Below are positions 44,816-53,325 of a stretch of 64,000 bases of DNA, in pieces. The DNA is taken from positions 62,001 through 126,000 of the forward strand of contig JAZTZP010000159.1 in the NCBI GenBank assembly GCA_045637525.1, given 5' to 3'. Made by a program: the position numbers and the translations under genes. Each line of letters starts with the position of its first letter. Positions within the stretch are counted from its first letter, which is position 1. The DNA is from JAZTZP01 sp045637525 (lineage in GTDB: Bacteria; Bacillota; Clostridia; UBA1381). The notes beneath the pieces were generated by a model. The model did no database searches and was not told the DNA's origin. It saw nothing but the letters and a program-made list of their open reading frames with translations.

Positions 44816-46839
44816 TCCTTCCCTGAATTATTTTCTGTTTCCTTATCATATGCCAACACCGCTTTTCTGAGCATTTCTTTAGCAGTCTCCATATCCGCTG
44901 TGCGAAGCTGTGCTCCTGCAACGGTCTGATGACCACCTCCGCCAAGCGATTCAAGAATAAGCTGTACATTCAATTCACCGAACGACCTTCCGCTTACCCC
45001 TATTCCCGTTTCATACGGATAAAGTACAAACGATGCCTGAGCTCCGTCAACGTTGAGCATCTCATCCGCCGCCTGTGCCGCAACGGTTCTGATATTATCA
45101 ATATTTTCACTGCATACCGCCAATGTAACGTTATCCGTTATGTGCTCAAGCGACTCAACTATTTTTGATTTTAATACATATTCATCCTTATCAATGCTGA
45201 ACATTTTCTTAACAGCAACAGTATCTATGCCGTTTCGTTTAAGATATGAAGCCGCCTCAAAAGTTCTTACACCTGTCTTTAAAAGGAAGTTCTTAGTATC
45301 CATAAGTATTCCCATATAAAGACTCTGTGCTTCTATATCGTTTACTCCCGCACCGTTTCCTATATACTGCAAAAGCTCTGTAACCATTTCACAGGTTGAC
45401 GATGCAAAAGGCTCGTTATATATAAGTGAGCACGGAGAAATGTAGTCCGTAGACCTTCTGTGATGGTCAATTACAACGACCTTTTCAGTCTTGTCAAGCA
45501 GTTCAGCACACGGCAACAACGACCGTCTGACAGTATCCACAACAATTATCAATGTATTTGAATCAACAATTTCACGTGCCTGCTCAATATCAGCAAACAA
45601 ACCTGCATACTCATCTTTTTCAGATATAAAATTATATAAACGCTTTACAGCAAGCGGATTATCCATAAGTATATACGGAGTTTTACCAATCTTTTTAGTA
45701 ATTCTCTGTAAACCCATAGCCGCACCGAAACAGTCATAATCCATATTGGAGTGTCCCATTATAAGAACAGTATCAACACCACTGATAAAATCTTTAAGCG
45801 CCATAGCCACAGCACGTGTCTTCAAACGATTACTCTTTTCATATTCGTTATTCTTCGCCCCAAAGAAACGGTATTGAGTCTCGTCCTTTACAGAGGCCTG
45901 ATCGCCGCCACGTCCTACAGCCATCTCAAGTGCATTCCGGGCACTCATTTCATTTTCCGTAACGTTGCCGCCCGCTCCAACTCCCATGCTTATGCTGAGA
46001 GGAATCTGAGCTTCTTCGCCGATCGAACGTACTTTTTCAAGGATGCTGAATTTATCTTCAATATACTCATTAAGATGCTTATGTTCAAAAAGCGCAAGGT
46101 ATCGGTCGCGGTCCGTCTTTTTGAGAACACCGCCGGATTTATTAATCCATTCATTCAGTTCCTTTGCAATACTGTATAAAATATCCTGCGATTTTGAATC
46201 ATCCATTTTCTGAATAATATATTCATAGTTATCAATGTTAATAATCGCAACATCTGTCTTCTCGTCATTATACAGTCTGTTTATTCTTTCCTCACTCGTT
46301 TTATCCGTGAAGAAAAGATAAATAAAATAATTTTCATTACCGTTTTCATCCGAGTGTCTTACAAAACGACCTCTTACGTTATATATTTTGTCATTAAAAT
46401 ACATATCACGGTTTATTGTACCCTTTGCTTTTAAAATATATCCCCACTTAAGTGAAGGTATAATATCCTCAATGGTATGACCTACAAAATTATCACGTCC
46501 TGCAAGCTCTGAAAATTCGTTGTTATACCACAAAATATTTCCGTCCACCTGCATTATAGCCATAGGCAACGGAAAAAGCTGAAGCACATCTGTCGTATAA
46601 TCTGCTCGCCCGTCATCTGCAACCATATCTATTATCTTATTCACAGAGCTGTCAAGTCTGCTGTGCATATACGCATTATATACAAAAAACAAAGCACCAA
46701 TCACAAGCTCTGCAATGCCAAAGTGCAAGTCGTTCATTAAAACAGAACGTGCACCAATCGCAATCATTATAATGCCAAGCACGCATGAAATTTTCATAAC
46801 TGTGCGATTAGCATATCCATAGTGTTTTTTAACTGACAT
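44812..46839 (-). CDS. gdpP: Cyclic-di-AMP phosphodiesterase GdpP
   Basis: This 675-residue membrane protein has two transmembrane helices (about 12-55), a PAS-like domain (about 85-170), a degenerate GGDEF domain (about 190-320) and a DHH/DHHA1 phosphodiesterase (about 350-660). GHSNMDYDCFGAAMG supplies the metal-binding Asp residues, VVIDHHRRS is the DHH motif, and GGGGHQTVAGAQL is the DHHA1 motif. It hydrolyses c-di-AMP to 5'-pApA and so affects potassium and osmotic balance, cell-wall homeostasis and beta-lactam tolerance. It follows the MazG-like gene by 28 bases. Confidence 0.95.
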   Translation of the reverse strand: MSVKKHYGYANRTVMKISCVLGIIMIAIGARSVLMNDLHFGIAELVIGALFFVYNAYMHSRLDSSVNKIIDMVADDGRADYTTDVLQLFPLPMAIMQVDGNILWYNNEFSELAGRDNFVGHTIEDIIPSLKWGYILKAKGTINRDMYFNDKIYNVRGRFVRHSDENGNENYFIYLFFTDKTSEERINRLYNDEKTDVAIINIDNYEYIIQKMDDSKSQDILYSIAKELNEWINKSGGVLKKTDRDRYLALFEHKHLNEYIEDKFSILEKVRSIGEEAQIPLSISMGVGAGGNVTENEMSARNALEMAVGRGGDQASVKDETQYRFFGAKNNEYEKSNRLKTRAVAMALKDFISGVDTVLIMGHSNMDYDCFGAAMGLQRITKKIGKTPYILMDNPLAVKRLYNFISEKDEYAGLFADIEQAREIVDSNTLIIVVDTVRRSLLPCAELLDKTEKVVVIDHHRRSTDYISPCSLIYNEPFASSTCEMVTELLQYIGNGAGVNDIEAQSLYMGILMDTKNFLLKTGVRTFEAASYLKRNGIDTVAVKKMFSIDKDEYVLKSKIVESLEHITDNVTLAVCSENIDNIRTVAAQAADEMLNVDGAQASFVLYPYETGIGVSGRSFGELNVQLILESLGGGGHQTVAGAQLRTADMETAKEMLRKAVLAYDKETENNSGKE

Positions 46840-46867
46840 ATTATGCCTTTCCTGAATCTAATTCATA

Positions 46868-47182
46868 TCACCGCGAATTTATATACCGTTTCAGCTCGGA
46901 CATATCCGAAAACTGAACCTCAAGCTCATGATTATTTTCAACAGCCATCCTTGTAAGTCCTGAAATCTTATCATCAACATCTTTGAATGAAATGCCCACA
47001 CGCCTTGCAAGTATGTAATCCATTGCAATAATAGTTGCTATCCGTTCCGTAACCTCTTCAAAGCTGTCTGTTTCGTTATACTCCGACAAGCTCTTATAAA
47101 GATTTGCCACCTCTGCAAGGACCTCGCTTTTTATTGTGTCCACCGCTCTTAAATTCGCTGAAATGTTTAAAGTTGCTTCCAT
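46868..47182 (-). CDS. MazG-like family protein (PF12643 type)
   Basis: This 104-residue all-helical protein resembles the short MazG-like family found upstream of gdpP in Clostridia: a helical start with IKSEVLAEVANLYKSL, then ERIATIIAMDYILARRVGISF and a basic C-terminus DMSELKRYINSR. The EExxE metal motifs of true MazG pyrophosphatases are not clear, so nucleotide hydrolysis is not assured. AAGGAGG precedes the ATG. It is the first gene of the operon that runs to the DUF1858 gene. Confidence 0.75.
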   Translation of the reverse strand: MEATLNISANLRAVDTIKSEVLAEVANLYKSLSEYNETDSFEEVTERIATIIAMDYILARRVGISFKDVDDKISGLTRMAVENNHELEVQFSDMSELKRYINSR

Positions 47183-47258
47183 TATTTTTTCCTCCTTAAA
47201 ATGTAATTACCGTTGACTTTCGTCAAACTGATGCCTAAAAAATTATAATGGTCATTTT

Positions 47259-47287
47259 ATTTTATCATATTTTTTACAATTAGTCAA
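47259..47287 (-). promoter_or_regulatory. Promoter of the mazG-like-gdpP-rplI-dnaB-tilS-ftsH operon
   Basis: On the minus strand TTGACT (47287-47282), 17 bases and TAAAAT (47264-47259) are present, preceded by TG for an extended -10. An imperfectly spaced TTGAC/GTCAA inverted repeat lies downstream near 47213-47226. Confidence 0.68.
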
Positions 47288-47363
47288 CACTTCTCGGGGA
47301 ATTTTTCCTTTTTTAATAATAATCATCATTAATGACGGATTTACAAGAATATTTTTTAACAAA

Positions 47364-47506
47364 TCAAACAATAAAAGTCTGTATTTTCGCCTGTTTTCCT
47401 TTATATTTCCCGGGCAAAACACCTGAATATTTCTTGAAAATTCTGCCGAAATATGCCATATTCCCGTCCCGTAAATTTCAGCAATCTCCGACCTGATATT
47501 TATTAA
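47364..47506 (-). pseudogene. AraC-family regulator scar (C-terminal helix-turn-helix, frameshifted)
   Basis: The minus strand encodes LINIRSEIAEIYGTG in one frame. It continues after a frame change as GNMAYFGRIFKKYSGVLPG and a short tail to a stop at 47364. Together these read as the second helix-turn-helix of an AraC regulator (IAE...G...NMAYFGRIFKKYSG). The rest of the gene is missing; the lepA terminator begins about 50 bases upstream. The gap from 47183 to 47608 otherwise holds only a promoter and that terminator. Confidence 0.7.
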
Positions 47507-47553
47507 CGAACTTCCGCTCTTTGTTTATCACAAAAGCAGATAACTCTACTTCG

Positions 47554-47603
47554 CAAAAAAAGCTGAAGTAAAACGGCGGATAAATCCGTTTTGCTTCAGC
47601 TTT
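47554..47603 (-). terminator. Intrinsic terminator of lepA
   Basis: A long stem (AAAGCTGAAG and AAAACGG arms, matched by CCGTTTT and CTTCAGCTTT) is followed on the minus strand by seven T residues. It begins 6 bases after the lepA stop codon. Confidence 0.88.
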
Positions 47604-47608
47604 AAAAT

Positions 47609-49414
47609 TTATTCGTCGAGCTTTAATACCGACATAAACGCCTCCTGCGGAACCTCTACCGTTCCTACCTGACGCATTCTCTTTTTACCTTCCTTCTGTT
47701 TCTCAAGAAGCTTTTTCTTTCTTGTTATGTCACCGCCGTAGCATTTTGCAAGCACGTCTTTACGGAGTGCCCGTACAGTTTCTCTTGCTATAATCTTACC
47801 TCCGATTGCTGCCTGTATCGGCACTTCAAACAGCTGTCTCGGTATAGATTCTTTAAGCTTTTCGGTCATTTTTCTTCCTCTCGTATACGCCTTTTCACGA
47901 TGTATTATAAAAGAAAGTGCGTCAACCATTTCACCGTTTAAAAGAATATCCATCTTAACAAGCTCCGAACGTCTGTAATCGGTAAGCTCATAGTCAAATG
48001 ATGCATAGCCCTTTGTTCTCGACTTTAATGCGTCAAAGAAGTCGTATATAATCTCATTAAGAGGCATTTCGTAGAAAATCTGTGCCCTTGTTTCATCCAT
48101 ATACTTCATGTCTTTGAAAATACCGCGTCGTTCCTGACAAAGCTCCATAACATTACCTACATAATCAACAGGAACCATTATATCAGCATTAACCATAGGT
48201 TCCTCCATATATGCAATCTCAACCGCCGGCGGAAGATTTGTGGGGTTGTCACACCACATCATTTCGCCATTCGTCTTAAACACCTTGTATATAACACTCG
48301 GTGCAGTTGTCACGAGGTCTAAATTATACTCACGCTCCAAACGCTCCTGAATAATCTCCATGTGCAGGAGACCTAAAAATCCGCATCTGAAGCCAAAACC
48401 TAAAGCAACAGATGTTTCAGGCTCAAACATGAGTGCCGCATCGTTTAACTGAAGCTTTAAAAGCGCCTCTTTCAAATCTTCATAATGTGCACCGTCTGCC
48501 GGATAAATTCCGCAGTAAACCATCGGATTTACCTTTTTATATCCCGGAAGCGGCTCTTTTGCCGGATTTGACGTAATAGTAACGGTATCACCAACCTGAG
48601 TATCCTGAATATTCTTTATACTCGCCGCTATATAGCCGACATCACCGGCGGAAAGACTGTCTGCCGGAATAAGCCCGGACGGATGCATAACCCCTACTTC
48701 AACCACATCAAACTCAGCCTTAGTCTGCATCATTCGTATACGCTGACCGGCACGAAGTGTACCTTCTTTAACACGAACATAGACTATTACACCTCTGTAA
48801 CTGTCGTAATACGAATCAAAAATCAAGGCCTTCAGCGGTGCTGATACATCGCCATCCGGAGCCGGCACTTTATCAACAATTTCAGTAAGCACCTGTTCAA
48901 CATTCAGTCCGGTTTTTGCCGAAACTCTCGGTGCATCTTCTGCCGGTATTCCGATTATATCTTCAATCTCTTTTATAACATATTCGGGATTTGCACTCGG
49001 AAGATCTATTTTATTAATAACCGGTACAACCTCAAGATTATGGTCAATCGCAAGATACGTATTTGCAAGAGTCTGTGCCTCAATTCCCTGGGAAGCGTCA
49101 ACTATAAGTATCGCACCCTCGCAAGCCGCAAGACTTCTTGAAACCTCGTAGTTAAAGTCAACGTGCCCCGGCGTATCAATAAGGTTAAGAGTATATATCT
49201 CTCCGTCATCAGCCTTGTATTTAAGTGTTACAGCATGAGCTTTTATCGTTATTCCGCGCTCACGCTCAAGATCCATATTATCAAGAAGCTGTTCCTCCAT
49301 ATCACGCTCATGAACTTCGCCTGTCAGCTCAAGCAATCTGTCGGCAAGGGTAGACTTTCCGTGATCTATATGCGCTATAATACAAAAATTCCTGATTTTT
49401 TCCTGTTTTGACAT
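47609..49414 (-). CDS. lepA: Elongation factor 4 (LepA)
   Basis: This 601-residue translational GTPase has G1 AHIDHGKST, G3 DTPGH and G4 NKID, the EF-G-like domains, and the family-specific C-terminal basic domain (YGGDITRKKKLLEKQKEGKKRM). It acts on ribosomes during stress and in initiation or biogenesis. No SD sequence lies at normal distance from the ATG. AAAAGGAG lies 39-46 bases upstream, with a stable hairpin (49424-49449) in between. It is the last gene after leuCDB and GH94. In many Firmicutes lepA neighbours hemN/hrcA, so this placement is unusual. Confidence 0.97.
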   Translation of the reverse strand: MSKQEKIRNFCIIAHIDHGKSTLADRLLELTGEVHERDMEEQLLDNMDLERERGITIKAHAVTLKYKADDGEIYTLNLIDTPGHVDFNYEVSRSLAACEGAILIVDASQGIEAQTLANTYLAIDHNLEVVPVINKIDLPSANPEYVIKEIEDIIGIPAEDAPRVSAKTGLNVEQVLTEIVDKVPAPDGDVSAPLKALIFDSYYDSYRGVIVYVRVKEGTLRAGQRIRMMQTKAEFDVVEVGVMHPSGLIPADSLSAGDVGYIAASIKNIQDTQVGDTVTITSNPAKEPLPGYKKVNPMVYCGIYPADGAHYEDLKEALLKLQLNDAALMFEPETSVALGFGFRCGFLGLLHMEIIQERLEREYNLDLVTTAPSVIYKVFKTNGEMMWCDNPTNLPPAVEIAYMEEPMVNADIMVPVDYVGNVMELCQERRGIFKDMKYMDETRAQIFYEMPLNEIIYDFFDALKSRTKGYASFDYELTDYRRSELVKMDILLNGEMVDALSFIIHREKAYTRGRKMTEKLKESIPRQLFEVPIQAAIGGKIIARETVRALRKDVLAKCYGGDITRKKKLLEKQKEGKKRMRQVGTVEVPQEAFMSVLKLDE

Positions 49415-49423
49415 ATTGTTTGC

Positions 49424-49449
49424 GAAGCCGCAGCCGGAGCTGTGGCTTC
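49424..49449 (-). promoter_or_regulatory. Hairpin between the SD sequence and start codon of lepA
   Basis: GAAGCC and CAGC arms pair with GCTG and GGCTTC around a 4-base loop, with one A-C mismatch in the leftward transcript. The SD AAAAGGAG (49460-49453) is 3 bases before the hairpin and the ATG (49414) is 9 bases after it. Folding would leave an effective spacing of 12 bases. The SD also overlaps the stop codon of the GH94 gene, suggesting translational coupling. Confidence 0.55.
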
Positions 49450-49459
49450 ATTCTCCTTT

Positions 49460-51730
49460 TTAGATTTCTATATCTGTTTTATCGCTGTCAAACGGTATAA
49501 AAGCTTTTTCGTTCTTTGTTATTGTGATATTATAGGTCTTTCCTCTGAACTTTCTTGTTATCTTTGCAGGAAGCATTTCCTCAGAAAGACACGGATTAAT
49601 CTCAATACCGTCCCATTTAGCTTTTATACCCATCATATACTGTGTAACAGCAACATACATCCATGCGGCAGTACCTGTAAGCCAGCTTACGTTTGCAAGC
49701 CCGAACTTATCGCTCTCAGGGCCGAAGATATTTGAAGCATATACATACGGCTCTGCCTTATATCTCCATTCACCTGCAGTACGTTGTGCAATCATCGGCA
49801 ACAGCTGATGATAATATTTATAAGCCCTGTCAGCATTTCCGAGCATACACTCTGCAATAATTGCCCATGTATTTGCGTGACAGAACACACTTCCGTTTTC
49901 TCCACAGCCCTTATTATAGTATGTGAGCGGATCTTCTGCTGACGGATAATCCTTCATAGACGGATGAATTTTCTTTACTCCGAGATCAGTATCAAGATAC
50001 TTATTCACAGCATCCATCGCCTTTCTCTGCTTATCAGCATCGCCCATACCGCTTATAACAGACCAGCTCTGAGAATTAAGCCATATCTTTGCCTGCGGCT
50101 CTTTTTCAGAACCAATGTATGTTCCGTTGTCGGTAATACATCTTATAAACCATTCACCGTCCCATGCAACCTCATTTATAAGCTTTTTCTGTGCCTCAAA
50201 TATATCAAGATACTTCTTGCCGTCTTCATTTTTAAGCTCAGCCATCTCAGCCATCATCGGCAATACTGTACCAAACTGCATCGAAGTCCAGATACTCTCA
50301 CCCTTTCCTTCACGGCATACTTTATAAAGCATGTCGTTCCAGTCTGATGACAGCATAAGCGGGAATCCGTTTACACCGAGATTTGCCATACAAAAGTCAA
50401 TCGACTTCTTAATATGGTTCCATACAGTATCACTGCCGCCGTCATAATATTCAACAACTTCATCAAGATAATCAAGCTTTCCTTCTTCTATCACTATGTT
50501 ATATGCCGCCATTACAAGCCAGAGGTGGTTATCTGAATGTATTCTCGTTACAGGCTCCCAACCTTCGTTAGGGAAACAGTAGTGATTACAATGACCATCC
50601 TGATACTGCTGTGTAAACAATAAATTAAGCTTATCTTTAGCCCTTCTTGTATCAAAAGGAACCATAGATAAAATATCCTGTGCCGTATCTCTTACTCCAA
50701 CGCCTCTGAAAGTACCTGTTGCATAATAGCTTATATTTCTTGAGAACTGGAAGTTTCTCTCCGCCTGATACGGATTCCAGATGTTTATCATAGTCTCGGC
50801 ATCCTTATCCGGTATCTCACACTGAAATTTTGAAAGATGCTCTTCCCAGTGCTCAGCGAGTCTTTTAAATGACTTTTCAATAAATCCCTTTTCACAGCAG
50901 TTTGCTACGCTGTTTTTAATATCAGCCTCTGTCATTGCAGTACCGAGGAAAATATTAACTTCTTTTTCTTCCCCTGCTTTTAACTCTAAATCAATCTGGA
51001 ATGCAAAGCACGGGTCACCGCCGTAAAGTGTCGAGTTTGTACAGCTGCCCTTTTCAACATTCTGCGGATTTTCTTCGCTTCTGTAAGAGCCTACAAATTC
51101 ATCTCTGTCGCAATCATATGAAGTAATTTTCGCATCGGTTGCAAAATATACAAGCGGAGTTTCATCCGGCTTCGGCTGCATCTCCACGCCGTATTTATAT
51201 ACTAAAACATCACCCATATTATATGCAGAAAGCTGATGTTTATTATAGCATTGCCATTGAAGCTCACGCATAAACTCCATCATTCCGAGTTCTACATACG
51301 GGAAAATCGTAATCTTTTTATCAGAATCAGACTTTAATTTCAAGTTCCAGATAAGTGCGTTTTCATACTCACCGACAAAATAAGTTGCAACAGCACTTAC
51401 ACCGTTTTTCTCAGCCTCAAAACGGGTATAACCCATTCCGTGAGTGCTCTGCCATTTTTCAGGCTTCGACTTTGTCGGTTCATTTGTAGGACACCAGAAA
51501 TCAGCACCATCTTTTATATATGTATAAAAACCGCTTCTGTCAGTCGGCAAATGGAAGAATCTGTAATGATTAATTCTCCATATCTGCGGACTTTTATAAA
51601 AAGCCACACCGCCCCCTGCCTGGCTCATCATTGTGGTAAATGTACCATTAGACATATAGTTCATCCATGGAGTAGGCGTATTATATTTTTCAAATGTAAT
51701 TTCTTTCCTGTCATTGTTAAACTTATACAT
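49460..51730 (-). CDS. GH94 disaccharide phosphorylase (cellobiose phosphorylase-like)
   Basis: This 756-residue cytoplasmic enzyme phosphorolyses a beta-glucoside (cellobiose or a related disaccharide) to a sugar 1-phosphate plus a free sugar. The N-terminal beta-sandwich starts TPTPWMNYMSNG. The (alpha/alpha)6 barrel includes RNISYYATGTFRGVGVRDTAQDI, SSDWNDML with the likely general-acid Asp, and GKGESIWTSMQ. The C-terminal sheet ends at residue 756. It is slightly shorter than classic cellobiose phosphorylases (~800), so specificity is open. The ATG at 51730 has GGAG 8 bases upstream. It lies 23 bases after leuB and directly before lepA. Confidence 0.9.
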   Translation of the reverse strand: MYKFNNDRKEITFEKYNTPTPWMNYMSNGTFTTMMSQAGGGVAFYKSPQIWRINHYRFFHLPTDRSGFYTYIKDGADFWCPTNEPTKSKPEKWQSTHGMGYTRFEAEKNGVSAVATYFVGEYENALIWNLKLKSDSDKKITIFPYVELGMMEFMRELQWQCYNKHQLSAYNMGDVLVYKYGVEMQPKPDETPLVYFATDAKITSYDCDRDEFVGSYRSEENPQNVEKGSCTNSTLYGGDPCFAFQIDLELKAGEEKEVNIFLGTAMTEADIKNSVANCCEKGFIEKSFKRLAEHWEEHLSKFQCEIPDKDAETMINIWNPYQAERNFQFSRNISYYATGTFRGVGVRDTAQDILSMVPFDTRRAKDKLNLLFTQQYQDGHCNHYCFPNEGWEPVTRIHSDNHLWLVMAAYNIVIEEGKLDYLDEVVEYYDGGSDTVWNHIKKSIDFCMANLGVNGFPLMLSSDWNDMLYKVCREGKGESIWTSMQFGTVLPMMAEMAELKNEDGKKYLDIFEAQKKLINEVAWDGEWFIRCITDNGTYIGSEKEPQAKIWLNSQSWSVISGMGDADKQRKAMDAVNKYLDTDLGVKKIHPSMKDYPSAEDPLTYYNKGCGENGSVFCHANTWAIIAECMLGNADRAYKYYHQLLPMIAQRTAGEWRYKAEPYVYASNIFGPESDKFGLANVSWLTGTAAWMYVAVTQYMMGIKAKWDGIEINPCLSEEMLPAKITRKFRGKTYNITITKNEKAFIPFDSDKTDIEI

Positions 51731-51753
51731 AATTATCACTCCTGAAAATTTTA

Positions 51754-52821
51754 TTATAAAGCCTCAGCTATAAGTTTAGCCATTTCCTTAGTACCTGCTT
51801 TCTTCATTCCGTCAGACATAATGTCCGTTGTACGGTATCCGGCTTCTAAAACCTTATCAACAGCTGCATTTATAGCCTTTGATTCTTCAACCAGACCGAA
51901 TGACATCTCAAGCATCATAGCAGCAGAAAGAATTGTTGCAATCGGGTTTGCAATATCCATACCGGCAATATCAGGAGCAGAACCGTGTATAGGCTCATAC
52001 ATACCGCATTTTGTAGCGCCGAGCGATGCCGACGGAAGCATACCGATAGATCCCGCGATAGCACTTGAAAGGTCGGATAAAATATCACCGAAAATATTGC
52101 TCGTAACAATTACATCAAACTGAGCCGGATTTATAGCAAGCTGCATTGCCGCATTATCCACATACATATGAGAAAGCTCAACCTCAGGATAATCCTTGCT
52201 CATTTCGGTAACAGTCGCACGCCAGAGTCTTGAAGATTCCAAAACATTAGCCTTATCAACGCTCACAAGCTTTTTGTCTCTGAGCATTGCCGTCTCAAAC
52301 GCAATTTTTGCAATACGCTTAACCTCTTCTACCGAATACTTCTCTTCATCAGAAGCCCAGGAATTATCTTCAGCCCTTCTGCGCTCGCCAAAGTATATAC
52401 CGCCCGTAAGCTCACGAACAACCATAACATCAAGTCCGTTTTGGAGCTTTGATTCCTTAAGCGGAGATGCATCCTTTAACTGTGGCTTTAAAATAGACGG
52501 TCTTAAGTTTGAATAAAGGCCAAGAGCCTTTCTGATTCCGAGAAGACCTTTTTCAGGTCTGTTTGCAGGCGGCTCATTATCCCACTTCGGACCACCTACC
52601 GCACCGAGAAGCACGCTGTCTGATTTTTTACAGATTTCAACGGTTTCATCCGGAAGACAAACGCCTGTCCTGTCTATTGCGGCTCCCCCCATATAAACAG
52701 TTTCAAAATTAAACGTGTGGTTATATTTTTTTGCAACCGCATTAAGTACGGTAACGGCACCATCTACTATTTCAGGGCCTATCCCATCTCCGGGAATTAA
52801 TGCTATATTAAATTCTGACAT
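51754..52821 (-). CDS. leuB: 3-isopropylmalate dehydrogenase
   Basis: This 355-residue enzyme oxidises and decarboxylates 3-isopropylmalate to 2-ketoisocaproate with NAD+, the third step of leucine synthesis. It begins ALIPGDGIGPEIV. GNLRPSI-type and RELTGGIYFGE motifs mark the substrate loop, and NIFGDILSDLSSAIAGSIG carries the metal-binding Asp residues. GSAPDIAGMDIANP binds NAD and discriminates against NADP. It begins 1 base after leuD. Confidence 0.96.
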   Translation of the reverse strand: MSEFNIALIPGDGIGPEIVDGAVTVLNAVAKKYNHTFNFETVYMGGAAIDRTGVCLPDETVEICKKSDSVLLGAVGGPKWDNEPPANRPEKGLLGIRKALGLYSNLRPSILKPQLKDASPLKESKLQNGLDVMVVRELTGGIYFGERRRAEDNSWASDEEKYSVEEVKRIAKIAFETAMLRDKKLVSVDKANVLESSRLWRATVTEMSKDYPEVELSHMYVDNAAMQLAINPAQFDVIVTSNIFGDILSDLSSAIAGSIGMLPSASLGATKCGMYEPIHGSAPDIAGMDIANPIATILSAAMMLEMSFGLVEESKAINAAVDKVLEAGYRTTDIMSDGMKKAGTKEMAKLIAEAL

Positions 52822-52822
52822 T

Positions 52823-53311
52823 TTATTTATCTCCTTTTATATACTGTATGAGGCCACCTGCATTAATAATCTCCTGCATAAACGGAGGGAATGCCGCAGC
52901 TTTATAAGTCTTGTTCTTTGTAACATTTGTTATAATACCGCTGTCGAAATCTACTTCAACCTCGTTTCCGTCCTCAATATCCTCAGAAGCCTCAGGGCAT
53001 TCAAGAATAGGAAGTCCGATATTTATTGAGTTGCGGAAGAAAATTCTTGCAAAATCCTTTGCAATTACGCATGAAATTCCGCTTGCCTTTATCGCAATCG
53101 GAGCGTGTTCTCTTGAAGAACCGCAACCGAAGTTTGCTCCGCCAACCATTATATCACCCGGCTTCACCTTATTAACAAAATCCTTGTCTATATCCTCCAT
53201 ACAATGAAGTGCAAGCTCCTTGTGATCTGTTGTATTAAGGTATCTTGCCGGAATAATTACATCTGTGTCAATATTATTTCCGTATTTAATTACTTTTCCT
53301 TTTGCATTCAT
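52823..53311 (-). CDS. leuD: 3-isopropylmalate dehydratase small subunit
   Basis: This 162-residue swivel-domain subunit is of the short, archaeal/Clostridia type. It has GNNIDTDVIIPARYL, GDIMVGGANFGCGSSREHAP and SINIGLPILECPEA. With LeuC it isomerises 2- to 3-isopropylmalate. It lies 14 bases after leuC. Confidence 0.96.
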   Translation of the reverse strand: MNAKGKVIKYGNNIDTDVIIPARYLNTTDHKELALHCMEDIDKDFVNKVKPGDIMVGGANFGCGSSREHAPIAIKASGISCVIAKDFARIFFRNSINIGLPILECPEASEDIEDGNEVEVDFDSGIITNVTKNKTYKAAAFPPFMQEIINAGGLIQYIKGDK

Positions 53312-53325
53312 AAGCCAAACCCTCC

